64,000 nt of DNA from Phycisphaera sp. (lineage in GTDB: Bacteria; Planctomycetota; Phycisphaerae; Phycisphaerales; UBA1924): contig JACKGZ010000002.1 in NCBI GenBank assembly GCA_020639255.1, positions 1-64,000 on the forward strand, given 5' to 3'. Positions 1 through 7,822 of this stretch are shown here, piece by piece. Position 1 is the first letter of the stretch; every line of letters begins with the position of its first letter. The position numbers and the translations under genes were made by a program. The notes under the pieces were generated by a model that was given only the letters and a program-made list of their open reading frames with translations, was not told where the DNA came from and did no database searches.

Positions 1-582
1 GAGGCGGTTGCCTGGGCGATCGCGCGAGCGAAAGTGTTCCACAACGCCGCGCTCGACCGCGACGCGGCGATGTTGCTGGTCGATCGCGTGGGCGACACGG
101 GGCGGATCGACTCGGAGCTCGGCAAGCTCGCGCTCGATGCGCCCAAGGGCAAAATCACGCGCGAGCAGGTGGCCCAGGCGGTCGGCGCGACGCGCGAAGA
201 GGAGGTCTGGTCGATCCAGTCGCTGATCCTGTCGGCCGGGCCCGAGGAGCTGCTGACGCGTCTGCGCGCGATCCTGGACAACTCGAAGCAGGACCAGAGC
301 GTGGTGACGATGTGGGCGTGCATGGATCTGTGCCGGAAGCTGCACCTGGCGAGCCGGGGCCTCGCGCAGGGGCAGAGCCCGCAAGCGGTGGCCGGGGCGC
401 TCAAGCTCTGGGGCCCGAGCCGCGATGCGCTGATGGCAGCGGCGAGGCGCGTGCACCCGGCGACGGCCGCGAAGTTGCTCAGCATGGCTGTCGAGGCGGA
501 CCGCAAGTCCAAGAGCGGGCTCGGGCAGGCGGATCGGCTGCTTGAAAGGCTGACGCTCCAGATCGCTGGCGGCTCGCGCTAG
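1..582 (+). CDS. holA: DNA polymerase III subunit delta, C-terminal part (5' truncated by window edge)
   Basis: The reading frame is open from base 1 to a TAG at 580-582, so the true start lies upstream. About 193 residues are visible. They fit domains II-III of the clamp-loader delta subunit: a segment with RDAAMLLVDRVG and then a conserved El-KLAL stretch followed by 'GKITREQVAQAVG', then an all-helical collar region ending in a leucine-rich helix. Delta opens the beta sliding clamp as part of the DnaX complex. Identification rests on this pattern, not on a search. A GTG at 34 would be an internal start and is not preferred, because the frame continues upstream with matching sequence. Confidence 0.8.
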   Translation, partial: EAVAWAIARAKVFHNAALDRDAAMLLVDRVGDTGRIDSELGKLALDAPKGKITREQVAQAVGATREEEVWSIQSLILSAGPEELLTRLRAILDNSKQDQSVVTMWACMDLCRKLHLASRGLAQGQSPQAVAGALKLWGPSRDALMAAARRVHPATAAKLLSMAVEADRKSKSGLGQADRLLERLTLQIAGGSR

Positions 583-714
583 CGCGGAAGTTGCGCATCT
601 CATTCGAATCGCGCAGAAAGCGTGCAATCTCCAACGTGTTCGGTTGTGTGATGTCGATACGGGCTTGCGATGCGCCACGGATCGGCGCGGACCGGTGGCT
701 GGAGGCCGCGCAGG

Positions 715-2022
715 ATGAGTGTGGAACACGGACACGGACGTCGGCGGCCCGAAGGCGCGGCCGGGATCGTGCTGTCAGCGGCAGCGGTGGCGCTGCTGGC
801 CGGCTGCTCGGCCTCGCCCGGGACGCTCACCAACTCCAACACATCGCCCATCGAAGACACCTCCGACTGGGTCTGGTCCGACCACGAAGAGCAGGGCGCG
901 GACGCACCCAACACGGGTTTGGCGGCCCTCTCTGGACTGGATTACGCGGCCATGGCTGCCCAATCGGCTGCGGACTTGGAAACGATCCAGGCCTCGGGAA
1001 CGGCGGACGACGACACGATCGTCATGGACGCGCCTCCCCAGCCGAGGCGGCGGCCGACTGGTCAGTCACGCGAAGACGATGCGCTCCTGCGGGCCATCTC
1101 GATTTCGGGCGACGGCGTGCCGGAACAGGCTGTCGAACCCTCCGAGAGCACCGAATCCGACATCACGATCGAGCCCGCGCCGGCGAAGAGCCGGAGCATG
1201 CGGATCGCGGAGCTGTCGGCCGAGCTTTCCAAGCTCCTCAAGGAAGAAGCACTCGAACAATCGGACCCGGCGAGGCCACTGGTCGCGGCGGCGCTCCTGG
1301 AATCGGCGGCCAACGGCGTGATCGACGAGATCGATCTGCCGGGCGGGGGCCCGTTGATGCTGACCGAGGACGAGCGCTCGGCGCTGATGTCGATCCGCGA
1401 GCTAGCCGTACGTCTGGCTGGGCAATCGGACGAGATCGGCGGCGACCCACAGCGGATCCGCGAGGTGCTGATCGACGCGGCCGAGCAGCTGCGCGACCAC
1501 GCGCGGGTGCGCATCGGCAAGGCGGAACTCTGCACGCGTGCGCCGGGATTTGGCAGCTACGTGCCGCTGGAACGCAAGACATTCCTGGCGGGGCGCATGA
1601 ATCGGATGGTCGTCTACACCGAGGTCGAGCACTTCGGCCTGCGCACGGCGCTGACGAGCGAGGCGATGACCTCCGGTGACACGGTCGCGGCTGAGATCAC
1701 GCAGGAGCTCGAGCTGTATCTGCGGGCCGGCGACTCGAAGCCGACGTGGCAAAGGCGGATCGATTGGCTGCCCCGCACGAGCCGTCGCTCGTTCGAGGAC
1801 ATGTTCCTCGCCCAGGCGATCGAGCTGCCCTCGACGCTGACGGTGGGTGAATACGACCTCAAGATCCGCGTGATCGACGAGGTGACCGGGGCCCAGGACG
1901 AGTCGGTCATCCCGATCCGGATCGTGGCGGATACATCGGCGCTCGATGAGGAGCCGAGCGAGGGACCAAACTCCCCAAATTTGGGGAACCAAGGGCCCCC
2001 GGTCGCACGTGTGGATCGTTAA
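715..2022 (+). CDS. Putative lipoprotein of unknown function
   Basis: The protein has 435 residues. I chose ATG 715, preceded by GGAGG at 701-705, over the in-frame ATG at 670. The N-terminus has arginines, a hydrophobic stretch and a lipobox LLAGC with Cys31, so signal peptidase II processing is likely. The mature chain starts with a Ser/Thr/Asp-rich low-complexity region. It then has helical Glu/Arg-rich segments (about residues 170-270) and a C-terminal domain of about 170 residues with alternating beta-type sequence ('VYTEVEHFGLR', 'LTVGEYDLKIRVIDEVTG'). I do not recognise the family. It sits between holA and clpC with no sign of coupling to either. Confidence 0.75.
   Translation: MSVEHGHGRRRPEGAAGIVLSAAAVALLAGCSASPGTLTNSNTSPIEDTSDWVWSDHEEQGADAPNTGLAALSGLDYAAMAAQSAADLETIQASGTADDDTIVMDAPPQPRRRPTGQSREDDALLRAISISGDGVPEQAVEPSESTESDITIEPAPAKSRSMRIAELSAELSKLLKEEALEQSDPARPLVAAALLESAANGVIDEIDLPGGGPLMLTEDERSALMSIRELAVRLAGQSDEIGGDPQRIREVLIDAAEQLRDHARVRIGKAELCTRAPGFGSYVPLERKTFLAGRMNRMVVYTEVEHFGLRTALTSEAMTSGDTVAAEITQELELYLRAGDSKPTWQRRIDWLPRTSRRSFEDMFLAQAIELPSTLTVGEYDLKIRVIDEVTGAQDESVIPIRIVADTSALDEEPSEGPNSPNLGNQGPPVARVDR
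1972..1987. repeat. Perfect 16-bp palindrome at the end of the lipoprotein gene
   Basis: TCCCCAAATTTGGGGA is perfectly self-complementary. It lies inside the lipoprotein coding sequence, 36 bases before the stop, and about 340 bases upstream of clpC. It could be a protein-binding site or a REP-like element. It is not followed by a T-run, so it does not look like an intrinsic terminator. Confidence 0.6.
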
Positions 2023-2325
2023 GACGGCACCCGATCTTGTTGTCGCAACACCTGTCAGGATGGCGGGTCGGGCTGTCGATTCGGGTGACATCCGGGTCCG
2101 GATAGGGCTCGAAATCGGGTCTGGGAGCCATTGGGCGGGTTTGACGCGATTGGCACCGGCTGTGCACCGATAGTTGGGGTGCCCCGAAGAGGGGCTCGCG
2201 GCGGGAGTCGCGGAATCGGGTGGGTGTCAAACCCCATTCGAGAGGGATACGAAACAGTCGTCGGCCGAGCCCGGTTGTTCGCCGGGCCGAGAGAACCGAG
2301 AGGTCAGGCCGGACAGGAGGCAGGC
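2023..2325. other. Intergenic region upstream of clpC
   Basis: This is 303 bases of GC-rich non-coding sequence. It contains an inverted repeat ATCCGG-GT-CCGGAT at 2090-2103, about 220 bases before clpC, and the clpC ribosome-binding site AGGAGG at 2315-2320. The clpC frame stays open upstream to 2131, but that extension lacks ClpC-like sequence. No CtsR-type heptad repeat or clear -35/-10 pair was found. Confidence 0.5.
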
Positions 2326-4866
2326 ATGTTCGAACGCTTCACAGATCGAGCCCGCAAGGTGATGGCGCTGGCGAACCAGGAAGCCCAGCGTTTCAACCAT
2401 GAGTACATCGGGACGGAGCACATCCTGCTCGGCCTCGTCAAGGAAGGCTCGGGCGTGGGCGCGAACGTGCTCAAGGCGCTCAGCGTCGACCTGCGGAAGG
2501 TGCGCCTCGAGGTCGAGAAGCTCGTGAAGCAGGGCCCCGAGATGGTGACGATGGGCAAGCTGCCCCAGACGCCCCGGGCCAAGAAGGTCATCGAGTATGC
2601 GATCGAAGAGGCGCGGAACCTGAACCACAACTACGTCGGGACCGAGCACCTGCTGCTGGGCCTGTTGCGTGAGCACGACGGCGTGGCGGCGCAGGTGCTG
2701 CGGAACCTGGGCCTGAAGCTCGAAGAGGTGCGCGAGGAGGTTCTGAACCTGCTGGGCGCCTCGGGCGAGGAGGCCGCCGATGACACGGGCGGCGCCGGCG
2801 TTGGCGGGGGCGACCCGAGTGCGGCTCGTAAGGGCAAGAGCAAGACGCCCGCGCTGGACTCGTTCGGTCGCGACCTGACGGAGCTTGCCAAGAACAAGGA
2901 ACTGGATCCGGTCATCGGGCGTGAGCGCGAGATCGAGCGTCTGGTGCAGGTGCTGTGCCGCCGCACGAAGAACAACCCGGTGCTGCTGGGTGAGGCGGGC
3001 GTGGGTAAGACCGCGATCGTCGAGGGCCTGAGCCAGCGGATCATCGCGGGCGAGGTGCCGGACATCCTGCACGAGAAGCGATTGGTTGTGCTTGATCTGG
3101 CGATGATGGTGGCGGGCACGAAGTACCGCGGCCAGTTCGAGGAGCGGATCAAAGCGGTCATGAGCGAGGTCCGTCGGGCCAAGAACGTGATCCTGTTCAT
3201 CGACGAGCTGCACACGCTGGTGGGCGCGGGCGGCGCGGAGGGCGCGATCGACGCGTCGAACGTGCTGAAGCCGGCGCTGGCTCGCGGTGAGATCCAGTGC
3301 ATCGGCGCCACGACGTTCGACGAGTACCGCAAGTACATCGAGAAGGACGCGGCGCTTGCCCGTCGATTCCAGGCGATCACGGTCGATCAGCCCTCGCCCG
3401 AGCAGACGGTCGAGATTCTGAAGGGGATCCGCGACAAGTACGAGGATCACCACCGGGTGAAGATCACCGACGACGCGCTGAAGGCCGCGGTCGAGTTGTC
3501 GGGTCGGTACATCATGGGCCGGGTTCAGCCCGACAAGTCGATCGACGTCTTGGACGAGGCGGGTGCGCGTGTGCGGATCAAGAGCATGAGCAAGCCGCCA
3601 AACCTCGCCGAGATCGAGAGCGAGATCGAGCGTCTTTCGATCGAGAAGGACGAAGCGGTCAAGGCTGCCGACTACGAGCGTGCCGCGGAGCTGCGCGATC
3701 AGTCGGAGAAGATGCGCAAGAAGAAGGAAGACATCCAGCAGACGTGGCGCGAGCAGTCTCAGGAGAAGGGCGGCGTGGTCGATGAGGAAGTCATCGCCGA
3801 GGTCGTCAGCAAGATGACGGGCGTGCCGCTGCAGAGGCTCGAGAAGGAGGAGGCCCAGAGGCTGCTCCAGCTCGAGGCGGAGCTGCACAAGAAGGTCATC
3901 AGTCAGGACGCCGCGATCAAGTCGATCAGCAAGTCGATCCGTCGCGCACGGGCCGGCCTGAAGGATCCGAAGCGTCCGATGGGTTCGTTCGTGTTCGTCG
4001 GTCCTTCGGGCGTGGGCAAGACGCTGCTCTCGAAGGCGCTGGCGGAGTTCATGTTCGGCGACGCGGATGCGCTGGTGCATCTGGACATGTCGGAGTACAT
4101 GGAGAAGCACAACGTTTCTCGACTGGTCGGCGCGCCTCCGGGCTACGTCGGCTACGAGGAGGGCGGGCAGCTGACGGAGCAGATCCGCAGGCGCCCGTAC
4201 GCGGTGGTGTTGCTCGACGAGGTCGAGAAGGCGCACCCGGATGTGTTCAACATGCTGCTGCAGATCATGGAAGAGGGCCGCCTGACGGACTCGTTCGGTC
4301 GTCACGTGGACTTCCGGAACACGATCATCATCATGACCTCGAACATCGGCGCGGACCTGATCAAGGGCGGCGGCGGATTCGGGTTCACGAAGCGGACGAC
4401 GGAGGCGGACTACGACAACATCAAGGGCATCCTGATGAAGGAGATCGAGCGGTTCTTCCGCCCCGAGTTCCTGAACCGTCTGGATGACATCGTGGTGTTC
4501 CAGCCGCTGACAAAGGACGACCTGACCCAGATCGTCGAGTATGAGGTGGCCAAGGTCGCCGAGCGTCTGACGCACCAGAACATCACGATGGTCTTGGAGC
4601 AGTCGGCCAAGGACTACCTGATCGAGAAGGGGTACAACCCGGACTACGGGGCCAGGCCCCTGCGTCGGGCGATCGGGAACCTGATCGAGGATCCGCTCAG
4701 CGAGATGCTGCTGGCGGGCGACATCGCCCCGAACGCCGTGGTGACGGTCAGCCGGAAGGAAGGGGCCGAGAACCTGTTCTTCCAGAGCGAAGCGAAGCCG
4801 GCCGAGCCGGAAACAGGTCAGAATGGCTCGGACGAGCAGGTTCAGGCTGGTTCCAGCGCGACCTAA
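2326..4866 (+). CDS. clpC: ATP-dependent Clp protease ATP-binding subunit ClpC
   Basis: The 846-residue product is full length for ClpC. ATG 2326 follows AGGAGG with a 5-base gap and gives the canonical start [11 protein letters not shown]. In order it has two N-terminal Clp repeats (about 1-145), a Gly/Lys linker, AAA+ module 1 with Walker A GEAGVGKT (about 222-229), a UVR-type coiled segment around residues 430-465, and AAA+ module 2 with Walker A GPSGVGKT (about 559-566) and the ClpB D2-small C-terminal domain. It is a cytoplasmic unfoldase that feeds substrates to ClpP. The C-terminal ~30 residues are Glu/Gln-rich and variable. A terminator follows at 4919. Confidence 0.97.
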   Translation: MFERFTDRARKVMALANQEAQRFNHEYIGTEHILLGLVKEGSGVGANVLKALSVDLRKVRLEVEKLVKQGPEMVTMGKLPQTPRAKKVIEYAIEEARNLNHNYVGTEHLLLGLLREHDGVAAQVLRNLGLKLEEVREEVLNLLGASGEEAADDTGGAGVGGGDPSAARKGKSKTPALDSFGRDLTELAKNKELDPVIGREREIERLVQVLCRRTKNNPVLLGEAGVGKTAIVEGLSQRIIAGEVPDILHEKRLVVLDLAMMVAGTKYRGQFEERIKAVMSEVRRAKNVILFIDELHTLVGAGGAEGAIDASNVLKPALARGEIQCIGATTFDEYRKYIEKDAALARRFQAITVDQPSPEQTVEILKGIRDKYEDHHRVKITDDALKAAVELSGRYIMGRVQPDKSIDVLDEAGARVRIKSMSKPPNLAEIESEIERLSIEKDEAVKAADYERAAELRDQSEKMRKKKEDIQQTWREQSQEKGGVVDEEVIAEVVSKMTGVPLQRLEKEEAQRLLQLEAELHKKVISQDAAIKSISKSIRRARAGLKDPKRPMGSFVFVGPSGVGKTLLSKALAEFMFGDADALVHLDMSEYMEKHNVSRLVGAPPGYVGYEEGGQLTEQIRRRPYAVVLLDEVEKAHPDVFNMLLQIMEEGRLTDSFGRHVDFRNTIIIMTSNIGADLIKGGGGFGFTKRTTEADYDNIKGILMKEIERFFRPEFLNRLDDIVVFQPLTKDDLTQIVEYEVAKVAERLTHQNITMVLEQSAKDYLIEKGYNPDYGARPLRRAIGNLIEDPLSEMLLAGDIAPNAVVTVSRKEGAENLFFQSEAKPAEPETGQNGSDEQVQAGSSAT

Positions 4867-4918
4867 TCCCTGCCTACAAAACGACTTAGTCTTCCCTGAT
4901 CACCCAAGTTTCCAATGA

Positions 4919-4939
4919 CCCCGCCTCGGCGGGGTTTTT
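4919..4939 (+). terminator. Intrinsic terminator of clpC
   Basis: The stem CCCCGC/GCGGGG has loop CTCG and is followed at once by TTTTT (4935-4939). It lies 53 bases after the clpC stop. Confidence 0.85.
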
Positions 4940-4969
4940 CAATGTGTAAAATTGAACTGTATCTGCTCT

Positions 4970-4989
4970 TCAAGGAACTTTGTCCTTGA
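4970..4989. repeat. Inverted repeat TCAAGGA-N6-TCCTTGA
   Basis: Perfect 7-bp arms are separated by ACTTTG, and a TTGACA lies at 4991-4996 right after it. It may be an operator next to a -35 box. Nothing in the sequence identifies the binding protein. Confidence 0.4.
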
Positions 4990-5291
4990 TTTGACAGATC
5001 GATCCCTCTAACTTGGGGGCATGGGAATTCAGGGTTGGCCCTCATAAAGCCAGTCCGGAGAGAGGCGACTTTGCACCTCTGACAATTGAGAGCGAGCTTT
5101 CTCGCGAGCATCCAGTCAAAGCCCGCCCGGTCTGTGGGGGCGTCCATGTCTGAAACGGGTGCGATTGTCGGCAAAGAAGCCATTTTGAGCGTCGGAAGCG
5201 GTTCCGGCGTGTGACTGAGGCGGAGGCGAGAGCCTTCGTGTCGGCGTTGGTTCTCGGCGAATGTTGGCTGGGAACGGAGTGTGGAGGGTGT

Positions 5292-5309
5292 TCCGGGACA
5301 TGGCCCGGA
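5292..5309 (+). promoter_or_regulatory. Leader hairpin before the first PEP-CTERM-type gene
   Basis: TCCGGG-ACATGG-CCCGGA can fold into a 6-bp stem, 33 bases before ATG 5343. A similar CCGGG/CCCGG hairpin precedes the tandem copy at 6679-6695, which suggests a shared leader element, perhaps for mRNA stability or translation control. Confidence 0.45.
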
Positions 5310-5342
5310 CTCCTAGAGAGTAGACAAGAAAAGAGAGTACAC

Positions 5343-6290
5343 ATGAAGATCGCCAAGACAGTCGCTTTCGCTGCCGGCCTGGCTCTGACCGCCACGGCTT
5401 CGGCCCAGACCCTGCAGTTCTCTGCCGGCGCTGCCGGTCCGTTCGACTCCGCGGGCGCCATCGGCGACGCGGGCAACGGCTCGTTCTCGTTCAACTACGC
5501 CGGTGCGGCCTTCACGGTCGGTGACATCGTCTTCACCGGCGATCTGACCGACGGCGGCGTGGGCACCTGGGGCAGCGAAGCCTCGGTCGCCGTCACCAAC
5601 CCCGGCGGCATCGTCGGCACCGTTGCTCTCGGCAGCGGCACCACCTTCGCCGGTACCGTCGCAGTCGGCCCGAACACCATCACGGGCGGCGGCGGCCTCT
5701 GGGGCAACGACGTGGTCGGCACCTGGAACTTCGAGTTCTTCGAGAGCTTCGACGACGCCGGCATCGACGCCACCTGGACCAACGTCAACTTCGACTTCTA
5801 CGACTTCGCTCCGGTTGGCCCCCCCGCTAGCACCTTCGTCGGCGCGAACCCCAACAATATGCAGGTTGAGCCGATCGGCCAGTCTGAGGTTCTGTGGTAC
5901 AGCTTCGACCTCACCGACGGCGCTGGCGCTCTGCCCTGGTCGATCAGCACCGCTGGCTCGACCAACACCGGCGGCAGCTTCGGCGACGACGACACCGAGA
6001 TCGGCCTGTACGACGCAGCCGGCAACCTCATCGCCACCAACGACGACGAGGACTTCGGCGCTGGCATCCTGACCTCGCTGCTCGACGACAGCACCGTTGG
6101 CGCTCTCGCCGATGGCACCTACTACGTCGCGGTTGGCAACTTCAACACCGTCTACAACGCCGGTTTCGATGCCACCTCGACCTCGACCGCCGAAGGTACC
6201 TCGAAGGTCACCTTCAGCTTCGTCCCGGCTCCCAGCAGCGTCGCGCTGCTCGGCCTGGGCGGTCTGGCCGCGATCCGTCGCCGCCGCTAA
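5343..6290 (+). CDS. Secreted PEP-CTERM-type protein (tandem copy 1)
   Basis: The product is 315 residues from ATG 5343, downstream of a purine-rich AAAAGAGAG. This start, rather than 5211, gives a clean signal peptide (MKIAKTVAFAAG...ATASA-Q). The mature part has a Gly/Ala-rich N-terminal half. From about residue 178 a beta-rich segment resembles the bacterial pre-peptidase C-terminal domain (VLWYSFDLTDG, 'TEIGLYDAAGNLIATNDDED', GTYYVAVGNF). The tail is PAPSS, a short hydrophobic helix and RRRR, the layout of a PEP-CTERM sorting signal. It is probably exported and processed by an exosortase encoded elsewhere. The next gene is a close duplicate of the same length. Its role is unknown. Confidence 0.85.
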   Translation: MKIAKTVAFAAGLALTATASAQTLQFSAGAAGPFDSAGAIGDAGNGSFSFNYAGAAFTVGDIVFTGDLTDGGVGTWGSEASVAVTNPGGIVGTVALGSGTTFAGTVAVGPNTITGGGGLWGNDVVGTWNFEFFESFDDAGIDATWTNVNFDFYDFAPVGPPASTFVGANPNNMQVEPIGQSEVLWYSFDLTDGAGALPWSISTAGSTNTGGSFGDDDTEIGLYDAAGNLIATNDDEDFGAGILTSLLDDSTVGALADGTYYVAVGNFNTVYNAGFDATSTSTAEGTSKVTFSFVPAPSSVALLGLGGLAAIRRRR

Positions 6291-6319
6291 TCGCTCCTGA
6301 TTCATCCTACTTCTCGCAT

Positions 6320-6350
6320 CGCCCGCTCACTGAGCGGGCGATGTTTTTTT
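6320..6350 (+). terminator. Intrinsic terminator of PEP-CTERM-type copy 1
   Basis: A near-continuous inverted repeat CGCCCGCTCA/TGAGCGGGCG (6320-6340) is followed by ATGTTTTTTT. It starts 30 bases after the stop codon. Confidence 0.85.
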
Positions 6351-6508
6351 TATGATCGGTCGGCTGCCCTTGTCCGACATCGCTTTCGGAGTCATCGAGA
6401 ATGGAATGAGGGGCACGTGCCATATTTATCGTTTTGTATCGAATATTGATCTATTCGATTCCCTGCCTGGTCATCAGCGGCATGTCCGTATCTGATTGCG
6501 AGCCCGAA

Positions 6509-6527
6509 TGCAATGCCGGGCATTGCA
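6509..6527. repeat. 9-bp perfect inverted repeat with 1-base centre
   Basis: TGCAATGCC, one G, then GGCATTGCA. It lies in the AT-rich leader 194 bases before the second PEP-CTERM-type gene. It is a candidate operator, or a hairpin in the leader RNA. Confidence 0.5.
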
Positions 6528-6598
6528 AGTCGCTGGAAAATATTTTTTCTCGCATATTGCGTGTCAACCATGAAAACCGGGTGTATGTACTAGATGCA

Positions 6599-6695
6599 CG
6601 GCGCTCTCAACGCCGGGCAAGGCCCGTGAAATCTCGACGGGCATGGGGTAGGACTGTTTATTTGGAGCAGTGTCTCGGCCGGGCTCTCAACCCGG
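6599..6695 (+). promoter_or_regulatory. Leader with twin CTCTCAA-loop hairpins
   Basis: Two hairpins 80 bases apart carry the same seven-base loop CTCTCAA on different stems: CGGCG/CGCCG (6599-6615) and CCGGG/CCCGG (6679-6695). A third hairpin (GCCCGT/ACGGGC, 6622-6642) lies between them. The second ends 25 bases before ATG 6721. Conserved loops on changed stems suggest an RNA element rather than chance, but no known riboswitch class was recognised. Confidence 0.4.
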
Positions 6696-6720
6696 AGGGA
6701 CGACCATTTGGGGGTTTTAT

Positions 6721-7668
6721 ATGAAATTTGTTCAGAATCTGGCTATCGTTGCAGGCCTTGCGGCTGCGGGTTCGGTGTCTGCGCAGACGCTGCAGTTTAC
6801 TGCGGCCGCTGCGGGTCCGTTCAACTCCGTCGGCGCTCTCGGCGACGCGGGCAACGGTTCGTTCTCGTTCAACTACGCCGGTGCGGCGTTCAGCGTGGGT
6901 GACATCGTCTTCGAGGGCGATCTGACCGACGGCGGTGTCGGCACTTGGGGTAGCGAAGCGGCCGTTGCGGTGACGAATCCCGGTGGAGTCGTTGGGACCG
7001 TTGCCCTTGGCAGCGGCACCACATTCGCGGGCACGGTTCACGTCGGACCGAACGCCATCAGCGGCGGCGGCGCTCTCTGGGGCAACAACGTGGTCGGGAA
7101 CTGGAACTTCGAGTTCTTCGAGACGTTCGATGACGCAGGCATCGATGCGACCTGGAACAACGTGAGCTTCGGCTTCTATGACTTCGCCGCTCCGCCCCCT
7201 CCGGCAAGCACTTTCATCGGTGTGAACCCGAGCACAACGGTTGTTGACGAAATCCTGCCGTCCGAAGTTCTGTGGTACAGCTTCGACGTCACCGGCGGCG
7301 CCGGCGCTCAGCCCTGGTCGATCGACACGCTCGGCTCGACCAATACCGGCGGCAGCTTCGGCGACGACGACACCGAACTCGGACTCTACGACGCAGACGG
7401 CAACCTCATCGCTTCCAACGACGACGAGGACTTCGGCGCCGGCATTCTGACCTCGCTGATCGACAGCAACACCGTCGGCAACCTCGCCGATGGCACCTAC
7501 TACATCGCCGTCGGCAACTTCAACACGGTCTATGGCGCCGGCTTCGCTGCCGACTCGACCTCGACCGCACAGGGCACTTCGGTGCTGAATGTCAACTTCG
7601 TCCCGGCTCCCAGCAGCGTTGCGCTGCTCGGTCTGGGCGGTCTGGCCGCGATCCGTCGCCGCCGGTAA
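6721..7668 (+). CDS. Secreted PEP-CTERM-type protein (tandem copy 2)
   Basis: At 315 residues it is the same length as the preceding gene and clearly its duplicate throughout: signal peptide, Gly/Ala-rich N-terminal half, pre-peptidase-C-like region with the GSFGDDDTE segment, and an identical PAPSS...RRRR tail. ATG 6721 lies at the end of a GGGGGTTTTAT stretch. The Shine-Dalgarno is weak unless GGAGGG at 6694-6699 is used. Differences are concentrated around residues 165-185 (APPPPASTFIGVNPSTT). It has its own terminator and leader, so it is transcribed separately from copy 1. Its role is unknown. Confidence 0.85.
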   Translation: MKFVQNLAIVAGLAAAGSVSAQTLQFTAAAAGPFNSVGALGDAGNGSFSFNYAGAAFSVGDIVFEGDLTDGGVGTWGSEAAVAVTNPGGVVGTVALGSGTTFAGTVHVGPNAISGGGALWGNNVVGNWNFEFFETFDDAGIDATWNNVSFGFYDFAAPPPPASTFIGVNPSTTVVDEILPSEVLWYSFDVTGGAGAQPWSIDTLGSTNTGGSFGDDDTELGLYDADGNLIASNDDEDFGAGILTSLIDSNTVGNLADGTYYIAVGNFNTVYGAGFAADSTSTAQGTSVLNVNFVPAPSSVALLGLGGLAAIRRRR

Positions 7669-7717
7669 TTCTGAAACCAGAGCCCCTCTCCAAGGGCTTC
7701 TCCATACACTCTCGCCG

Positions 7718-7747
7718 CGCCCGGTCCCACAGGATCGGGCGTGGTTT
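7718..7747 (+). terminator. Intrinsic terminator of PEP-CTERM-type copy 2
   Basis: A 10-bp stem (7718-7727 with 7732-7741, one G-T pair, loop CACA) is followed by TGGTTTTTT. Confidence 0.85.
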
Positions 7748-7822
7748 TTTGAGCCCTGCCCGGCTCTGCGAAGATCCGCATGAAACGAACCGATCGGTGT
7801 CTCCCGCGATAAGATTGCACCG

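Larger units (their letters stand above)
4867..5342. other. Intergenic region between clpC and the first PEP-CTERM-type gene
   Basis: This 476-base region holds the clpC terminator (4919-4939), an inverted repeat TCAAGGA-N6-TCCTTGA (4970-4989) followed immediately by TTTGACA, and a leader hairpin TCCGGG-N6-CCCGGA (5292-5309) just upstream of the next start codon. The TTGACA at 4991-4996 could be a -35 element, but no convincing -10 lies at the right distance. Confidence 0.5.
6291..6720. other. Long leader/intergenic region between the tandem PEP-CTERM-type genes
   Basis: This 430-base stretch is AT-richer than its surroundings. It holds the terminator of copy 1 (6320-6350), a palindrome GGCACGTGCC near 6412-6421, a 9-1-9 inverted repeat (6509-6527), two hairpins with the same CTCTCAA loop (6599-6615 and 6679-6695) and a further hairpin GCCCGT-N9-ACGGGC (6622-6642). 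An open frame at 6434-6724 has no recognisable content and is taken as non-coding. It looks like a structured 5' leader for copy 2. Confidence 0.5.

Noticed and set aside
2131..2325. N-terminal extension of ClpC by 65 residues
   Set aside because: The extension is Arg/Gly-rich, unlike any ClpC, and the ATG at 2326 has an ideal AGGAGG and the family's usual first residues.
2227..4575. Long minus-strand open frame opposite clpC (782 codons)
   Set aside because: It is the antisense shadow of clpC in a GC-rich genome. It is rich in Arg/Leu/His without domain structure and has no ribosome-binding site.
6434..6724. Possible 96-residue protein in the leader before the second PEP-CTERM-type gene
   Set aside because: No ribosome-binding site, no recognisable content, and it overlaps the inverted repeat and hairpins.
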